Below are positions 10,881-20,689 of a stretch of DNA of 64,000 bases, piece by piece. The translations under genes and the position numbers were made by a program. Numbering within the stretch: the first letter of the stretch is position 1; each line of letters begins with the position of its first letter. Source of the stretch: Hippopus hippopus (taxonomy: Eukaryota; Mollusca; Bivalvia; Cardiida; Cardiidae); assembly GCA_946811185.2 (NCBI GenBank), contig OX328107.1, positions 40,821,860-40,885,859 of the forward strand, written 5' to 3'. A model generated the notes under the pieces. The model was not told the DNA's origin and made no database searches. It was given only the letters and a program-made list of their open reading frames with translations.

Positions 10881-11109
10881 TTAACTCTTTAATTACTAGA
10901 TGACAAAATGTCAGTCTTATGTAATTTGAAAGTGTTTGCATACAACAAATTCAAGGTGGCTGAAGTAATGACGCTTGGCTTTGATATGGTAGAAAACATT
11001 GTTAGAGAATATAAAAATGCTGGTTACCAGCATTTCATTGTTTTCTGAAATTGTTTTCAAAACCTTTTTTGTCAGAGTTGTTTAACTTTGGATTTTAGTA
11101 AAGGGTTAA
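10881..11109 (-). repeat. Pal-A, full length
   Basis: TTAACTCTTTAATTACTAGA to AGTAAAGGGTTAA. The centre carries mismatches (GAGAATATAAAAATGCTGG). Confidence 0.8.
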
Positions 11110-11788
11110 CCCAAACCTGTAGGCATGCAGGAGGAGCTTTCAGATATGAGAGCTGAAGTCTGGAAGAGTTAATGGCCCTTGCATTTAATATTTCTTTTTC
11201 ACAAGTAATTTGTTTTCTCTATCAATGTGTTTGCAGGGTTATCAAGTCATATTTAGTGATAGTAGAACTACAATCCCAGCTTTTAAGAACCCTGAGAAAG
11301 CCAGCTTGTGAAAACATTTTTGGTAAAAGGAGAAAATGGTGGTAACTTCCAAGGAGATATTTCAGCTTATTAGTCACCATGGAAATTTGTTGTCTACATA
11401 CGCTAGAATTTTGTTGTTTGGCAAAGCTTTAATCAAAACTTTACCTTACAGGTTTTTATATACCAAGAGAAGAAAGCTTTTCAGAGAAAATCTTCGCAAA
11501 GGAGCAACTACTTGGTGCTAACAATAGTTGGTTCTTTGCCTTTGTAAAGAATGTATTCATGTAGATGAGAAAGATTTAAGACAAAGGATATATGATAAGC
11601 ACATGTGGAATTATTAATGCAAACAAGGTAGTTAACAAAAGAATCTCATGTAAAGAGTGCAATTTTTTATCTGATCCTGGAAAAGCAATCAGACTACATG
11701 CAGTTTTGTGTCTAAAACAACGCCTTATTTTACACCTATTTTATTACAGATTCAAAATCATCATCATTGTCATCATCATCATCATTAA

Positions 11789-12075
11789 TAGCTTGGCTGT
11801 CTTGAAGAAAAAGTCAAGTTTTTTTCATAGCCCTGTTTTCGTCTATGTAGTTGTTATGATGGTGCTAAAATTTGATGATTTATGTTATTACAGAAGTTAT
11901 TTACATCAAACTTGGACAAGTTGTCAGCTATCAAAAAGGGAACCCATACAAGTAGGGCAGGCAACAATCAATGTATTTATGATACAGTTATGCTCTTTTT
12001 TTTTTACGTAAAATTTTCACAGAAAATCAAGCAACTGCTGCCAAGTGTTGGCACCCACATGATGTGCTCTTGTTA
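11789..12075 (+). repeat. GCTGTTTTC...CTCTTGTTT family, copy 2
   Basis: Same block order as 5641-5945, including AAAAAGGGAACCCATACAAG and GGCACCCACATGATGTGCTC. TCATCATCA microsatellite tracts lie on both sides. Confidence 0.7.
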
Positions 12076-12339
12076 TTCATTTATTTATTAGTTTATCTAC
12101 TTACCTGTTTATTCATCATCATCATTACTATGCTTAGTAGTAGTAGTATAATTGTCACTACTAACAAGTGGTACTCATGTTTAGCCATGAGCATTTGTGA
12201 TAACAGCTTTGAACGTTTATAAACCAGTCTACAAAAAACAATATAAGACCAATACATCCAGCTGAAATTATTTTGTCCCACTATCTGACAAGTTATTTAT
12301 AAGTGGATAGAAATTTCAACTTTGCACATTTTTTTACAG

Positions 12340-12604
12340 CAAGTACAAGTCCTGCTGGGGTAAATGATGTAGAATTAATTGTCAAATACTACGACTTCAG
12401 TAAGACACATACTGACTTTGGTGATGTATCCTACCCAAGTATCGACAACCCATCCTATGTAGCAAGTCCATATGGGGCTTGGATGACACAAGCCATCAAT
12501 CCGACCACAGATACATTCGCCACATGGTACAGACATGACAGCTCTGTCAACTATGAAATCAACTCTACCATTATTCTAAGACATCAGTCAGGCACCGTAA
12601 AACA
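12340..12604 (+). CDS. Exon 10: fibro-slime domain, N-terminal part
   Basis: Acceptor TTTTACAG, donor GTAAGT, phases 1 and 2. Encodes VELIVKYYDFSKTHTDFGDV and later FATWYRHDSSVNYEINSTI. A Y-D-F-x-x-x-H-x-D-F start and a W-[FY]-R-D-like motif before an L-rich strand match my recollection of the fibro-slime domain (TIGR02148), a PA14-like beta-sandwich known from Fibrobacter surface proteins and Dictyostelium PSI-family proteins. Not verified by a profile search. Confidence 0.72.
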
Positions 12605-12769
12605 GTAAGTATACAATTTTGCTGTCAACAAATCAAATTTGGTTCATATGACAGAATTTATCTTTGAAGGCTGGAAAGAAAACCTGTAGAAAGAAGAAAA
12701 TGCTGGAAGCATTTTCTCCTTTTTGTACAATAATTTCAAAAGGTTTTTTCATCAGGGTCATTAAAATTT

Positions 12770-12997
12770 TAACTCTTTACCACACAATCCCGAGTTTTAA
12801 CGACCCTGAGGAGACAGTCTTTTGAAAACCTTGAGGGAAAAGGAGAAAATGCTGGTAACCAGCATTTTCTCCTTTTCCCACAAGGTTTTCAACACTTTCA
12901 GAGGGAATTACAATCATTTCATCTACAGTTAACTTGTTGTCTGCACATGCTTTCAATTTGGTCCATTCCGAAATTTTGTCGTGTGGTAAAGAGTTAA
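12770..12997 (+). repeat. Pal-A, near-consensus copy
   Basis: TTAACTCTTTACCACACAAT to GTGTGGTAAAGAGTTAA. The central palindrome is nearly perfect over about 60 bases. A truncated copy adjoins it at about 12620-12770. Confidence 0.92.
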
Positions 12998-13016
12998 AAC
13001 ATGGGAACACAATACC

Positions 13017-13275
13017 TTAACCCGAATTATCCTTGCAAAATGATTTTTTCAACCTTCACCACTCAGTCCAGATTTTTAATGAACCTTAGGAAGAAGGCTT
13101 TTGAAAATATTATGGAAAAAAGAGAAAATGCTGGTTACAAGCATTTTCTGCTTTTCCCACAATGTTTTATACCCCATCAAGGACAGTTTTTGTGATTTGG
13201 ACCACTTTTAATTTGTCGTTATAAATGCCTTCAACTTGAGCCAGTCTAAAATTTTGTCATTTGGTAAAGAGTTAA
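13017..13275 (+). repeat. Pal-A, full length
   Basis: TTAACCCGAATTATCC to TTTGGTAAAGAGTTAA. Separated from the previous copy by only about 20 bases. A diverged partial copy follows at about 13320-13515. Confidence 0.82.
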
Positions 13276-13526
13276 CCCATAACACATTTCCACTATTTCT
13301 ATGTGGTTTAAATGAATTGGTTTGTACTTAATAGGGAAGTAAACATTGTTGGAAAAGGAGAAAATACAGGTTGTCAGCTCTTTTACCTTTTCCTAAAAAG
13401 ATCTCTATCTTTACTAAAACCAATCCCATTTATTCAACCACATTTGATTTGTCGTCAACAACTGCTTTCATTTTCGACAAGTCTTAAACATTTTTTCACT
13501 TGTAAAGATTTTAATTTGGTTTGCAG

Positions 13527-13616
13527 ATACTGGTCAGATTCTTTTTTCCCTGTGGATGGTCAGGGTTATGCAGCAGAACAACAGAGAGATTGTAATGGAG
13601 TCTATCATAATTTTGG
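13527..13616 (+). CDS. Exon 11: fibro-slime domain, FFPxDGxG segment
   Basis: Acceptor TTTGCAG, donor GTAGGT, 90 bases, phase 2 both sides. Encodes YWSDSFFPVDGQGYA and then HNFG. The F-F-P-[IVL]-D-G-x-G and H-N-[FY] motifs are the best diagnostic part of fibro-slime/PA14-like domains. An upstream Pal-A remnant stops about 13 nt before the acceptor. Confidence 0.82.
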
Positions 13617-14121
13617 GTAGGTTTATCGATTGATTTTGCATTTGTTTATCATCACCACCAGTTACCCATATGGGCTGAAGGCTGTTAGTTATGTTGTGGG
13701 GAACAGCGCAAGCTACAGAACAAACCCATCCAAGTTACGCCAGGTTCATTGATTAATGTGTTCGATGTATAATGCTGTCGCATGGGACCTTGGTTTAAAG
13801 TCTCGTCAGAAAGATTATTAATAATTATAGAAGGCCAGCATGGGACCAGTTGCCAGGTAATTTCCAAGTATGTATTTATTATACTTCAGTATAGGTATGA
13901 GATCGGAATGACTTAACTCTTAGCCTGCCGAATTCACATTATTGGTGATAACACAAATAAATTTTGTTAAGTTTATTTTCAAGGAATTGCTTTAAATATG
14001 ATGCAAACTACTTATATAGCCAAGGGGAGTGTAGAGCAAGATCAGACTGCACATATTTGAAGGCTGATCTTGCTTAACACTCGCTGCAATACATCTATGG
14101 TAGCCAACAAGATGGTAAGAC

Positions 14122-14348
14122 TTTACTCTTTACCACAATCCCGAGTTCTAACAACCCTGAAGAAGAAAGCTTTTGAAAACATTGTGGGAAAAGGAGAAAA
14201 TGCTAGTAACAGGCGATTTCTCCTTTTCCCAGAATGTTTTCTCCCCTTCTGTAAATGGTTTTCAATGTTTGAGTCAGGTTTACTTTGTCATCTGCAAATG
14301 CTTTCAATTTTGACAAGTCTAAAATTTTGTTGTTTGGTAAAGAGTTAA
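14122..14348 (+). repeat. Pal-A, full length
   Basis: CTTTACTCTTTACCACAATC to GGTAAAGAGTTAA. It shares TTAA at 14345-14348 with an inverted neighbour. Confidence 0.87.
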
Positions 14349-14570
14349 CTGTTTACCAAACAACAAAATTTTAGACTTGTTCAATTGGAAGTATTTACAG
14401 AAGACAAATTTTAAGTTTTGCTCCAAAAGTGAAATTTGTTTTTAGCAAGTTTGAAAAGTCATTACTGTAAAAAAGTTGGAAAGCGTTGGTCACCAGCATT
14501 TTCTCCTTTGTCCACAATTTTTTCAAAAGTCTTATTCTGTAGGGTTGTTAAAACACAGTTAAAGGGTTAA
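14345..14570 (-). repeat. Pal-A, inverted neighbour of previous copy
   Basis: TTAACTGTTTACCAAACAAC to AGTTAAAGGGTTAA; centre worn. The pair 14122-14570 forms a longer inverted repeat. Confidence 0.8.
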
Positions 14571-14663
14571 CAATCTTAAGAAACATTGCTTTTGAAAACA
14601 CTGTGGATAAAGAAGGATTGTTTGATAGAGGATTAAGACAAAAGAGTAGAACATGGATTTTGG

Positions 14664-14892
14664 TTAACTCTTTACCAAACGATAAAATTTTAGACTTTTC
14701 CAAATTGAAAGCATTTGCAGACGACAAAATAAACATGACTCAAAAATTCAAACTTGACTTTGGAAAAGTAGAAAACATTGTGGAAAAAGGAGAAAATGCT
14801 GGTTACCAGCATTTTCTCCTTTTCCCATAATGTTTTCAGAAGGCTTCTTCCTCAGGGTCGTTAAAACCAGGGATTGTTTGGTAAAGGGTTAA
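14664..14892 (-). repeat. Pal-A, near-consensus copy
   Basis: TTAACTCTTTACCAAACGAT to TTTGGTAAAGGGTTAA, with a long clean central palindrome (GGAAAAAGGAGAAAATGCTG and complement). Confidence 0.92.
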
Positions 14893-14939
14893 CAGCAATC
14901 CTTTTCAGAAAGTCTGTTTGAAGTCACAATGCTGTGATG

Positions 14940-15200
14940 CTTCATACATGAGCCATACCCAGTGAAAAGAGGGTTTAATGCATCTGCAAAATGTATCAAC
15001 CCATGTTCGCCTGTGAAGTCCACTGCACAGTCCATGCAGGCTGACTTGGGTCAAAAATCTAAGCAGTATTTGATTTTTTTGCATGTCAGAGAACAGTTCT
15101 ACATCTAGATTCTATCAGTACTAAAACAAAATGGATTTTATAGATCCATAATTATACGATGACTTGCTTTACATAATCCATCAAGGAGATGCATGAAACC
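14940..15200 (+). repeat. CCAGGTCAGCC hairpin element, partial copy
   Basis: GAGCCATACCCAGTGAAAAG start, AATGCATCTGCAAAATGTAT, a CAGTCCATGCAGG hairpin core, GCATGTCAGAGAACAGTTCT and a CCTCC end. Related to 15560-15772, 36191-36385 and 49375-49555. Confidence 0.65.
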
Positions 15201-15243
15201 TCCTTTAGCTAGAGAGCTTCTTATATTTATTGTATAATTACAG

Positions 15244-15517
15244 GTTCACAACTGCCATAAGGACTGGTGTAAAATTTGCTGGAACAGAAAAGATAACTCT
15301 TGGAGGGGAAGAGGCTATGTGGCTCTTTGTAAATAAAGTTAAACTAATTGACTATGTCTCAGATGGTTCCACCCCTAAAGAATGTTTTTATATAGACCTA
15401 TCACCAGCTCTGACCCCTGGAGGGGGTACCATCATACCTCAACAAGGATCTCTGTCAGGGACCGGAACATGCACAGGGCTGACACCAATGACTACAACAA
15501 CCACTCTAGAGCTGACT
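15244..15517 (+). CDS. Exon 12: fibro-slime domain, core
   Basis: Acceptor ATAATTACAG, donor GTAAGT, phases 2 and 0, 274 bases. Encodes FTTAIRTGVKFAGTEKITLG, then GGEEAMWLFVNKVKLIDYV. The G-[DE]-[DE]-x-x-W-[LV]-F-[IV]-N strand is the conserved PA14/fibro-slime core; the usual acidic triplet is partly replaced (E-E-A-M-W). It then holds a P/T/G-rich loop with two cysteines. A palindromic CCAGGTCAGCC-type element begins about 45 nt after the exon. Confidence 0.85.
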
Positions 15518-15559
15518 GTAAGTGAAATGGAATATGTTTTGACAATAGAAAAGATAATT

Positions 15560-15772
15560 GAGCCATGCTTTGTGAGAGGGAGGTTTAATGCTTCTGCAAA
15601 AAGTATCGACCCAGGTCAGCCTGTGCAGTCAGCGAAGGCTGACCTGGGTTGATACTTTATACTGTTGGTCAATTTTCTGCATGTCAAGGGACCATTCTAC
15701 CTCATGATTCAGTCGGTGGTATAATAGGGATTCATTAAACCCCCTTGTGCAAGAGCATGGCTCATATAATGT
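15560..15772 (+). repeat. CCAGGTCAGCC hairpin element, best copy
   Basis: Core GACCCAGGTCAGCCTGTGCA pairs with GCTGACCTGGGTTGATAC. Outer ends GAGCCATGCTTTG and AGAGCATGGCTCATA are also inverted. It starts in the intron just after exon 12. Confidence 0.78.
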
Positions 15773-16024
15773 GGTCACCTTGTTGGGCATCTTGTCTGTC
15801 AGCTATCTGTCGCAATACAAAGAATTTTATTTGCTGCAATGTAAACAATCTACATTTAGCAAAATACAAAAAATTGAATACATAATGTCACCGTGAGGTG
15901 CTAATTAATGAAATTATTGAGAAAAGACTTGACAAAGATGCAGTTAAAATGATATAAAGGAGCGAAGCTCTTCTGTAAATGGACTTTATATTTGACTTGT
16001 TTGAATGTTTTTTTAATTGAAGAT

Positions 16025-16375
16025 TTAAAGATACATTCTTACAGCGAGGGAGAAAAAATATGTTAAAACTTGAAAGTTGTAGAATGGCTCAGCCATGTAA
16101 ACATAAATAAATTACCAATATATTTGGTGTAAGGGATAGAATAACACAAGGGATTAGTCATCATTTAAAAACGGAAACAACAACAGCAATTGTTTTACAG
16201 GTCTCCAAAACATGAAGTGCATTTTCTGTCCATCGTAATCTGTGCAAACTCACAGCCTTCAGGGGCAACATTTGGCACGAAGATACAAGAATTATTATAC
16301 CTCCATAAAATAAGGATGCAAAAGGTTAAAAATTGGCTGAAAATTACCTGACAACGAGTATAGATGTATCTTTAA
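16025..16375. repeat. TTAAAGATACAT-ended MITE, copy 1
   Basis: Begins TTAAAGATACATTCTTACAG and ends ATAGATGTATCTTTAA, giving inverted termini with TTAA at each end; 351 bp. A homologous copy is at 35518-35869. Confidence 0.85.
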
Positions 16376-16434
16376 GTAGTTTTAGGCAGTATTTTGGTAA
16401 AAACAAGTTTTTAGGAAGCATAGTTCAGAGCTTT

Positions 16435-16590
16435 TGATTTGGCATGTATGGTGTTTAACACCATTTTTAAAGTTATTCCAAGTATATTGCAGTGGCTTAA
16501 GTGCACCTATAAATGTTTTCTGAAGTTTCTTTTACATTGATTAGCACAACTTTCTCCCAAGCCACTGGCTGCTTACCGGATTAAAAAAAT
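16435..16590 (-). repeat. Mollusc-type SINE body, truncated
   Basis: Contains GGTGTTTAACACCATTTTTA, a worn ATATTGCAGTGGCTTAAGTGC and AGCCACTGGCTGCTT, matching 55325-55640 without the tRNA-like head. Confidence 0.65.
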
Positions 16591-16827
16591 GTCAAATCAA
16601 TGCTTAGATTAAACCTTTTGAAAACATTGTGAAAGAAAATAACATAGCAGTAAAAGGTTACAGTCATCTTAAAATCTTCCCTTCTGCACTGTTGAAGTGT
16701 AATGGAACAGTATTCTTTTTCAGTCATTCTAGCTCACTGCCATAGATAAACATTTTATAAATAAAACACAAAACATCATGAGAAAAAGAGCACGTTTTCA
16801 GGGTAATAGGTTAATATACATTTTCAG

Positions 16828-16955
16828 GCAAATGAAGTCTATCATTTTGACCTGTTCTTGGCTGAAACAAAGAGCTGCACTTCAGAATTTCTGTTCCAAG
16901 TAGAGGATACCACATTTAGTACAGATTCTAGTGTCGAACTTCCCATGGATTACAG
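16828..16955 (+). CDS. Exon 13: fibro-slime domain, C-terminal strand
   Basis: Acceptor ACATTTTCAG, donor GTAAGA, phases 0 and 2. Encodes NEVYHFDLFLAETKSCTSEF. The [YH]-x-F-D-x-F-x-A-E-[RT] motif followed by S-x-F closes the fibro-slime domain. A Pal-A copy starts about 20 nt downstream. Confidence 0.83.
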
Positions 16956-16974
16956 GTAAGAACTCTGGCTCTGT

Positions 16975-17210
16975 TTAACTCTTTACCAAACAAGAAAATT
17001 TTGGACCAGACCGACCTGAAAGCATTTGAAGTCAACAATTTAATAATAGCTCAAATGATGATTTCCGTCTTTGATAGGGCAGAAAACATTGTGGAAAAAG
17101 GAGAAAATGCTGGTTACCCAGTATTTTTTTTTTGTCCTTTTCCCACAATGTTTTAAAAGTCGTCGTTCCCAGAGTCATGAAAACCAGGGATTGTTTGGTA
17201 AAGTGTTAAT
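16975..17210 (-). repeat. Pal-A, 20 nt after exon 13
   Basis: TTAACTCTTTACCAAACAAG to TTTGGTAAAGTGTTAA. The loop has a small T-rich expansion. Confidence 0.87.
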
Positions 17211-17425
17211 AATCCTTAAAGCCCGGAATATTCCCAACAGACATTTTCAGTTTAGAAATAAGACCCACAAAATTGCACATTCAAGGTTCCTTTTGTCTAT
17301 AATGTTTCAGCAAAGCGGACAGTGTAGATCAAAGATCAGACTGCATGTTTTTTGCTGTCTGATTTTGATCTACACTGGTTGCAAAGGCAACTGTAGTTGT
17401 GAATGGCACATTAAGAGTTCCATTC
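17207..17425 (-). repeat. Pal-B hairpin MITE, reverse
   Basis: Adjoins the Pal-A copy, sharing TTAA. Core CAGTGTAGATCAAAGATCAG pairs with CTGATTTTGATCTACACTG. Flanks are CCCAACAGACATTTTCAG and GGCAACTGTAGTTGTGAATG. Confidence 0.85.
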
Positions 17426-17747
17426 TTTACCAGACAACTAAATTTTAGACTCCTCTTCAGTTAAAGCATTTTCAGTGGGTCAAACAATGGGTCTTCTCTT
17501 TGAAGCATTAAAAACAAAAAAATGTTTATGCCAATAGTGCTTACCAGCACTGCCAGAGGGTTCTTGTTCCACTCTCACACAAAAACTGGTCTAATGACAT
17601 TTAGGCACTGTCCTCCAACTGGCATCATGTCACCATGTCAAATTTGTTAGATTGCAGAACTGGCTGGCCAAAAAAGAAACACATTTGAATCATAGCCTAA
17701 TGGGTATAAGGAATTTGTAACTTACACAAGGAATCTCACTACTGAGT

Positions 17748-17974
17748 TTAACCCTTCACCACACAATAGCAAGTTTTAATGACCCTGTAGAAGGAGCCTT
17801 TTGGAAACATTTGGGGAAAAGGAGAAAAATCTGGTAACTGGCATTTTCTCATTTTCTCACAATGTTTTCTTAACTTTAAGAGACAAATCCAATCATTTGA
17901 GCCACATTTAAGTTGTTTTCTACAAAATGCTTTCAATTTAGATGTCTACATTTTTGTCTTGTTGTAAAGAGTTG
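17748..17974 (+). repeat. Pal-A, full length
   Basis: TTAACCCTTCACCACACAAT to GTTGTAAAGAGTTGA; central palindrome with a few mismatches. A fragment also occurs at about 17425-17475. Confidence 0.85.
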
Positions 17975-18026
17975 ACTGAATAATTTACTTACCATATTCT
18001 ATAATAAATGATATATCAAAATAGTA

Positions 18027-18889
18027 GATGTAGGGTCAATCTGGGTAAATACGGACAGAGGTATAATTACGGACACAAGCTACATTTTGGAAAATCCCCG
18101 AGCCTATTTTTAACTCCAAATATCCTTGCTACTGTCTATTTAAAGCACCCCCATCTTATTTCTATGTCAGTGTGCTATTTTTGATGATGATTAAGTTTAT
18201 GTGATGATGCAAGCACATTTAACGTCACACATGACTCGCCCTTTCTCAATCGTGCTTGAATTCAAAGATTTGTGCTTCAACTCTGACAGGTACTTGAATG
18301 CTTTCACAAATTATAGAAATTTTACACTAAGCCCTAATAATGTTAAAAACTAAGACAAGTGATTGAAGAAACGTAATAAATCATCAAAATAATGGCAAAA
18401 TACACATTAGCAGAAATAAAGAAGAAAAAGACAAGTGTCCGTATTAAACCAGTCGTTTGAACACACTGTAAAATTACGGACACCCACAAAAAATATTTCT
18501 TCTGTGCTACAGAATTCTTCTTTATCAAATATTTGAAAAGGAGGATATCTACAGGCAGTATTATTCTTTTTAAAACATTATGGGGAAAGAAGAAATAGCT
18601 TGTACCGAGCGATGCCGTATTTTTCCCACTAAAAGTAAGGTATCCGTAATTTTCCAGTCTGTGTCCATACTTCACCCCACATATCCGTATTTACCCGGAT
18701 TTGACTAAGTAACTTCAACTGCATTTTCACAGTATTTCGGGCGAAGTAAACTGTACAGTATATCAAAGAGGAAAGTCGTGAAATGTTAACAAATAGGTTT
18801 TGGGGGTCATGGCTTTAAAACTGTATTGACTAACGAAGGTGAGCTGTGTAAAAATCGTCTGTATTTACCCGGATTGACCCTACATACAG
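18027..18889. repeat. TIR element, TGTAGGGTCAATCTGGGTAA
   Basis: Left end TGTAGGGTCAATCTGGGTAA-ATACGGA and right end CTGTATTTACCCGGATTGAC-CCTACA are inverted over about 28 bases. Internal motifs repeat the same theme (CGGACAC, GTATTTACCCGGATTTGACT at about 18690). Around 860 bp with no transposase frame. Target duplication unclear. Confidence 0.82.
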
Positions 18890-19049
18890 GGCATATTCAT
18901 TGTCTGATAAACACAAACATGCTCAGCAGTGCTGTACAGCATAATGTCATATAGAAGTCAGTTAAGTCTCTTCAGGTAATGAGAACCAATGCAAACAATT
19001 GTAGCAATGGATTTCATGATTATTTAGATATTGTATGTGATTGTTGTAG

Positions 19050-19150
19050 TGCAACCATAGCAGAGGATTTCTACATTGATGATATCCTGACCACCATGAC
19101 TTTAACAGATGTGTTTTCTGTTGGACCATACAGCATTGTACTTTATAATG
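19050..19150 (+). CDS. Exon 14: start of cadherin repeat 1 (5' border uncertain)
   Basis: Encodes ATIAEDFYIDDILTT then VFSVGPYSIVLYN and ends with donor GTATGT in phase 1. The G-P-Y-S-I-x-x-Y-N plus the next exon's G-N-E-N-R-L-F-E-I match a cadherin B-D strand layout. Three AGs keep frame with exon 13: start 19050 (after GTTGTAG), 19005 (after AATTGTAG) and 18984. I prefer 19050 for its upstream tract. The CAG at 18975 would give an immediate stop. Confidence 0.65.
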
Positions 19151-19167
19151 GTATGTTTGACATTTTA

Positions 19168-19393
19168 AACTCATTACTACAGGACATAATTTTGGACTTA
19201 CCCAAATTCAAAGCGTTTGCAGACAACATTTCAAATGTGGTTCCAATTGTGGAATTTGTCTCTGAAAAGGTAGAAAACATTGTGGGAAAAGGAGAAAATA
19301 ATGGTTACCAGTTTTTCTCCTTTTACCACAATGTTTTCAAAAGCCTTCTTCCTCAAGGTCTTTAAATTTCAGGATTGTGTGGTAAAGACTTAA
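19168..19393 (-). repeat. Pal-A, 17 nt after exon 14
   Basis: Worn left terminus (CTCATTACTACAGGACATAA), right terminus TGTGGTAAAGACTTAA; palindrome largely intact. Confidence 0.82.
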
Positions 19394-19613
19394 ACCCTTA
19401 GAGTGCTGAAAAACCAAACAAAAGTTTTCTGTCAGGAAGAAAGAACTAAATTTTTGTAATCCCAATGTTGTTTTTTGTCAACACTTTCTCAGCAAAGTGG
19501 ACAGGATATAGATCTAAGATCATCATTCTGCATGCTTTGTGCAGGCTAATTTTGATTTACACTGGCTCCAAAAGCAACTGAAGTTAGAAAAGGTACTCTT
19601 ATGGTTAAGACAT
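19390..19613 (-). repeat. Pal-B, diverged
   Basis: TTAAACCCTTAGAGTGCTGA start, GGATATAGATCTAAGATCA core, ACTGGCTCCAAAAGCAACTG, and CTCTTATGGTTAAG end. It is adjacent to the Pal-A copy through a shared TTAA. Confidence 0.72.
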
Positions 19614-20108
19614 GAGCTATCCTGTTTCAATTCATAAATAGATGTATGTCTTGAATTCTATGCAAGATGAAAAAGTTTGAGACTGGTCAAAATCGAAAGC
19701 ATTAAATTAAATATTGCTCAGTTTATGAAATAGTCTTCAAAAGGGTTAAAAATACTGCTTTTGTCATGGTGAAAAAGATGTTGATATGCATGCTATTTCC
19801 AGCAAAACATGCAATGTTAGTTGAATATGGATTATAAATGAGAAACAGGATAGATAGAAAAGTTAATCAGGCTCAGCTCTGGAATTTATCCAGTTCGCTC
19901 TTGGCTAACCAGATAAAATTCCTACGCCTTGCCGATAAACTTTCCCAATCCAAGACACCAACCATCTATTCTCTATGTTCAGGTCAGCCAAAGCAAAAGC
20001 TCATGCAATTTTTGGCAGATTAAGGTTTCATATACATAAAGTATTTATTCACCTCAGCAAAAATGCTCTTTCATGACATTTGACTTACTGTGTGGTTTCC
20101 TGTTCCAG

Positions 20109-20234
20109 GTAATGAGAACAGACTGTTTGAAATCAAAGCCGACACAGCAGGGAACCAGTTCACCACTCCAACACCAACAACACCAAGTTACACAACTATC
20201 GTTGATATAGATGGAAATACAATTAATTATCTAG
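20109..20234 (+). CDS. Exon 15: cadherin repeat 1, middle
   Basis: Acceptor TGTTCCAG, donor GTAAGA, phase 1 both sides, 126 bases. Encodes GNENRLFEIKADTAGNQF, a T/P-rich stretch and VDIDGNTINYL. F-x-I-x-x-x-T-G and D-I-D-G are cadherin-like calcium and strand motifs. Confidence 0.78.
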
Positions 20235-20379
20235 GTAAGACAATTTTTTGTGAATTTAAAGTAAGCTCTTTGTCATGAAATTCCACGTTTTACTGTCCTT
20301 GAAACAGGGAAATTTTGAAAACATTGGTAAAAAAAGGAGAAAATACTGTATAGCCAGGGGGAACACTTGGCTTCAAAGT

Positions 20380-20610
20380 TAACCATTAAAGCATCAAACA
20401 AACAAAATGCGCTTTTTCGATCAGGAAAAGAGACCAAATCATCTCAATTTTAAACTTTTTTTTGGCAGAAAATAAAAACTAAATAAAGAACAATGTAGAT
20501 CTAAAATTCAGACTGCACATTTTGTGCAGTCTGATCTTGATCTACATTGTCCACAAAATTTAGTCTGATCTATATTTACATTGATAAAGTTGTTATTGAC
20601 TCTTTAAGGT
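20380..20610 (-). repeat. Pal-B copy
   Basis: GTTAACCATTAAAGCATC start; hairpin ATGTAGATCTAAAATTCAGA with TGATCTTGATCTACATTG; end ACTCTTTAAGGTGC. Confidence 0.75.
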
Positions 20611-20689
20611 GCTAACATCTATTTTGCTAGAGGAAAAACAACAAAAGAAAAAAAGAAGAAAATTTAGAATAAATTGGGCTTCATTTTTA

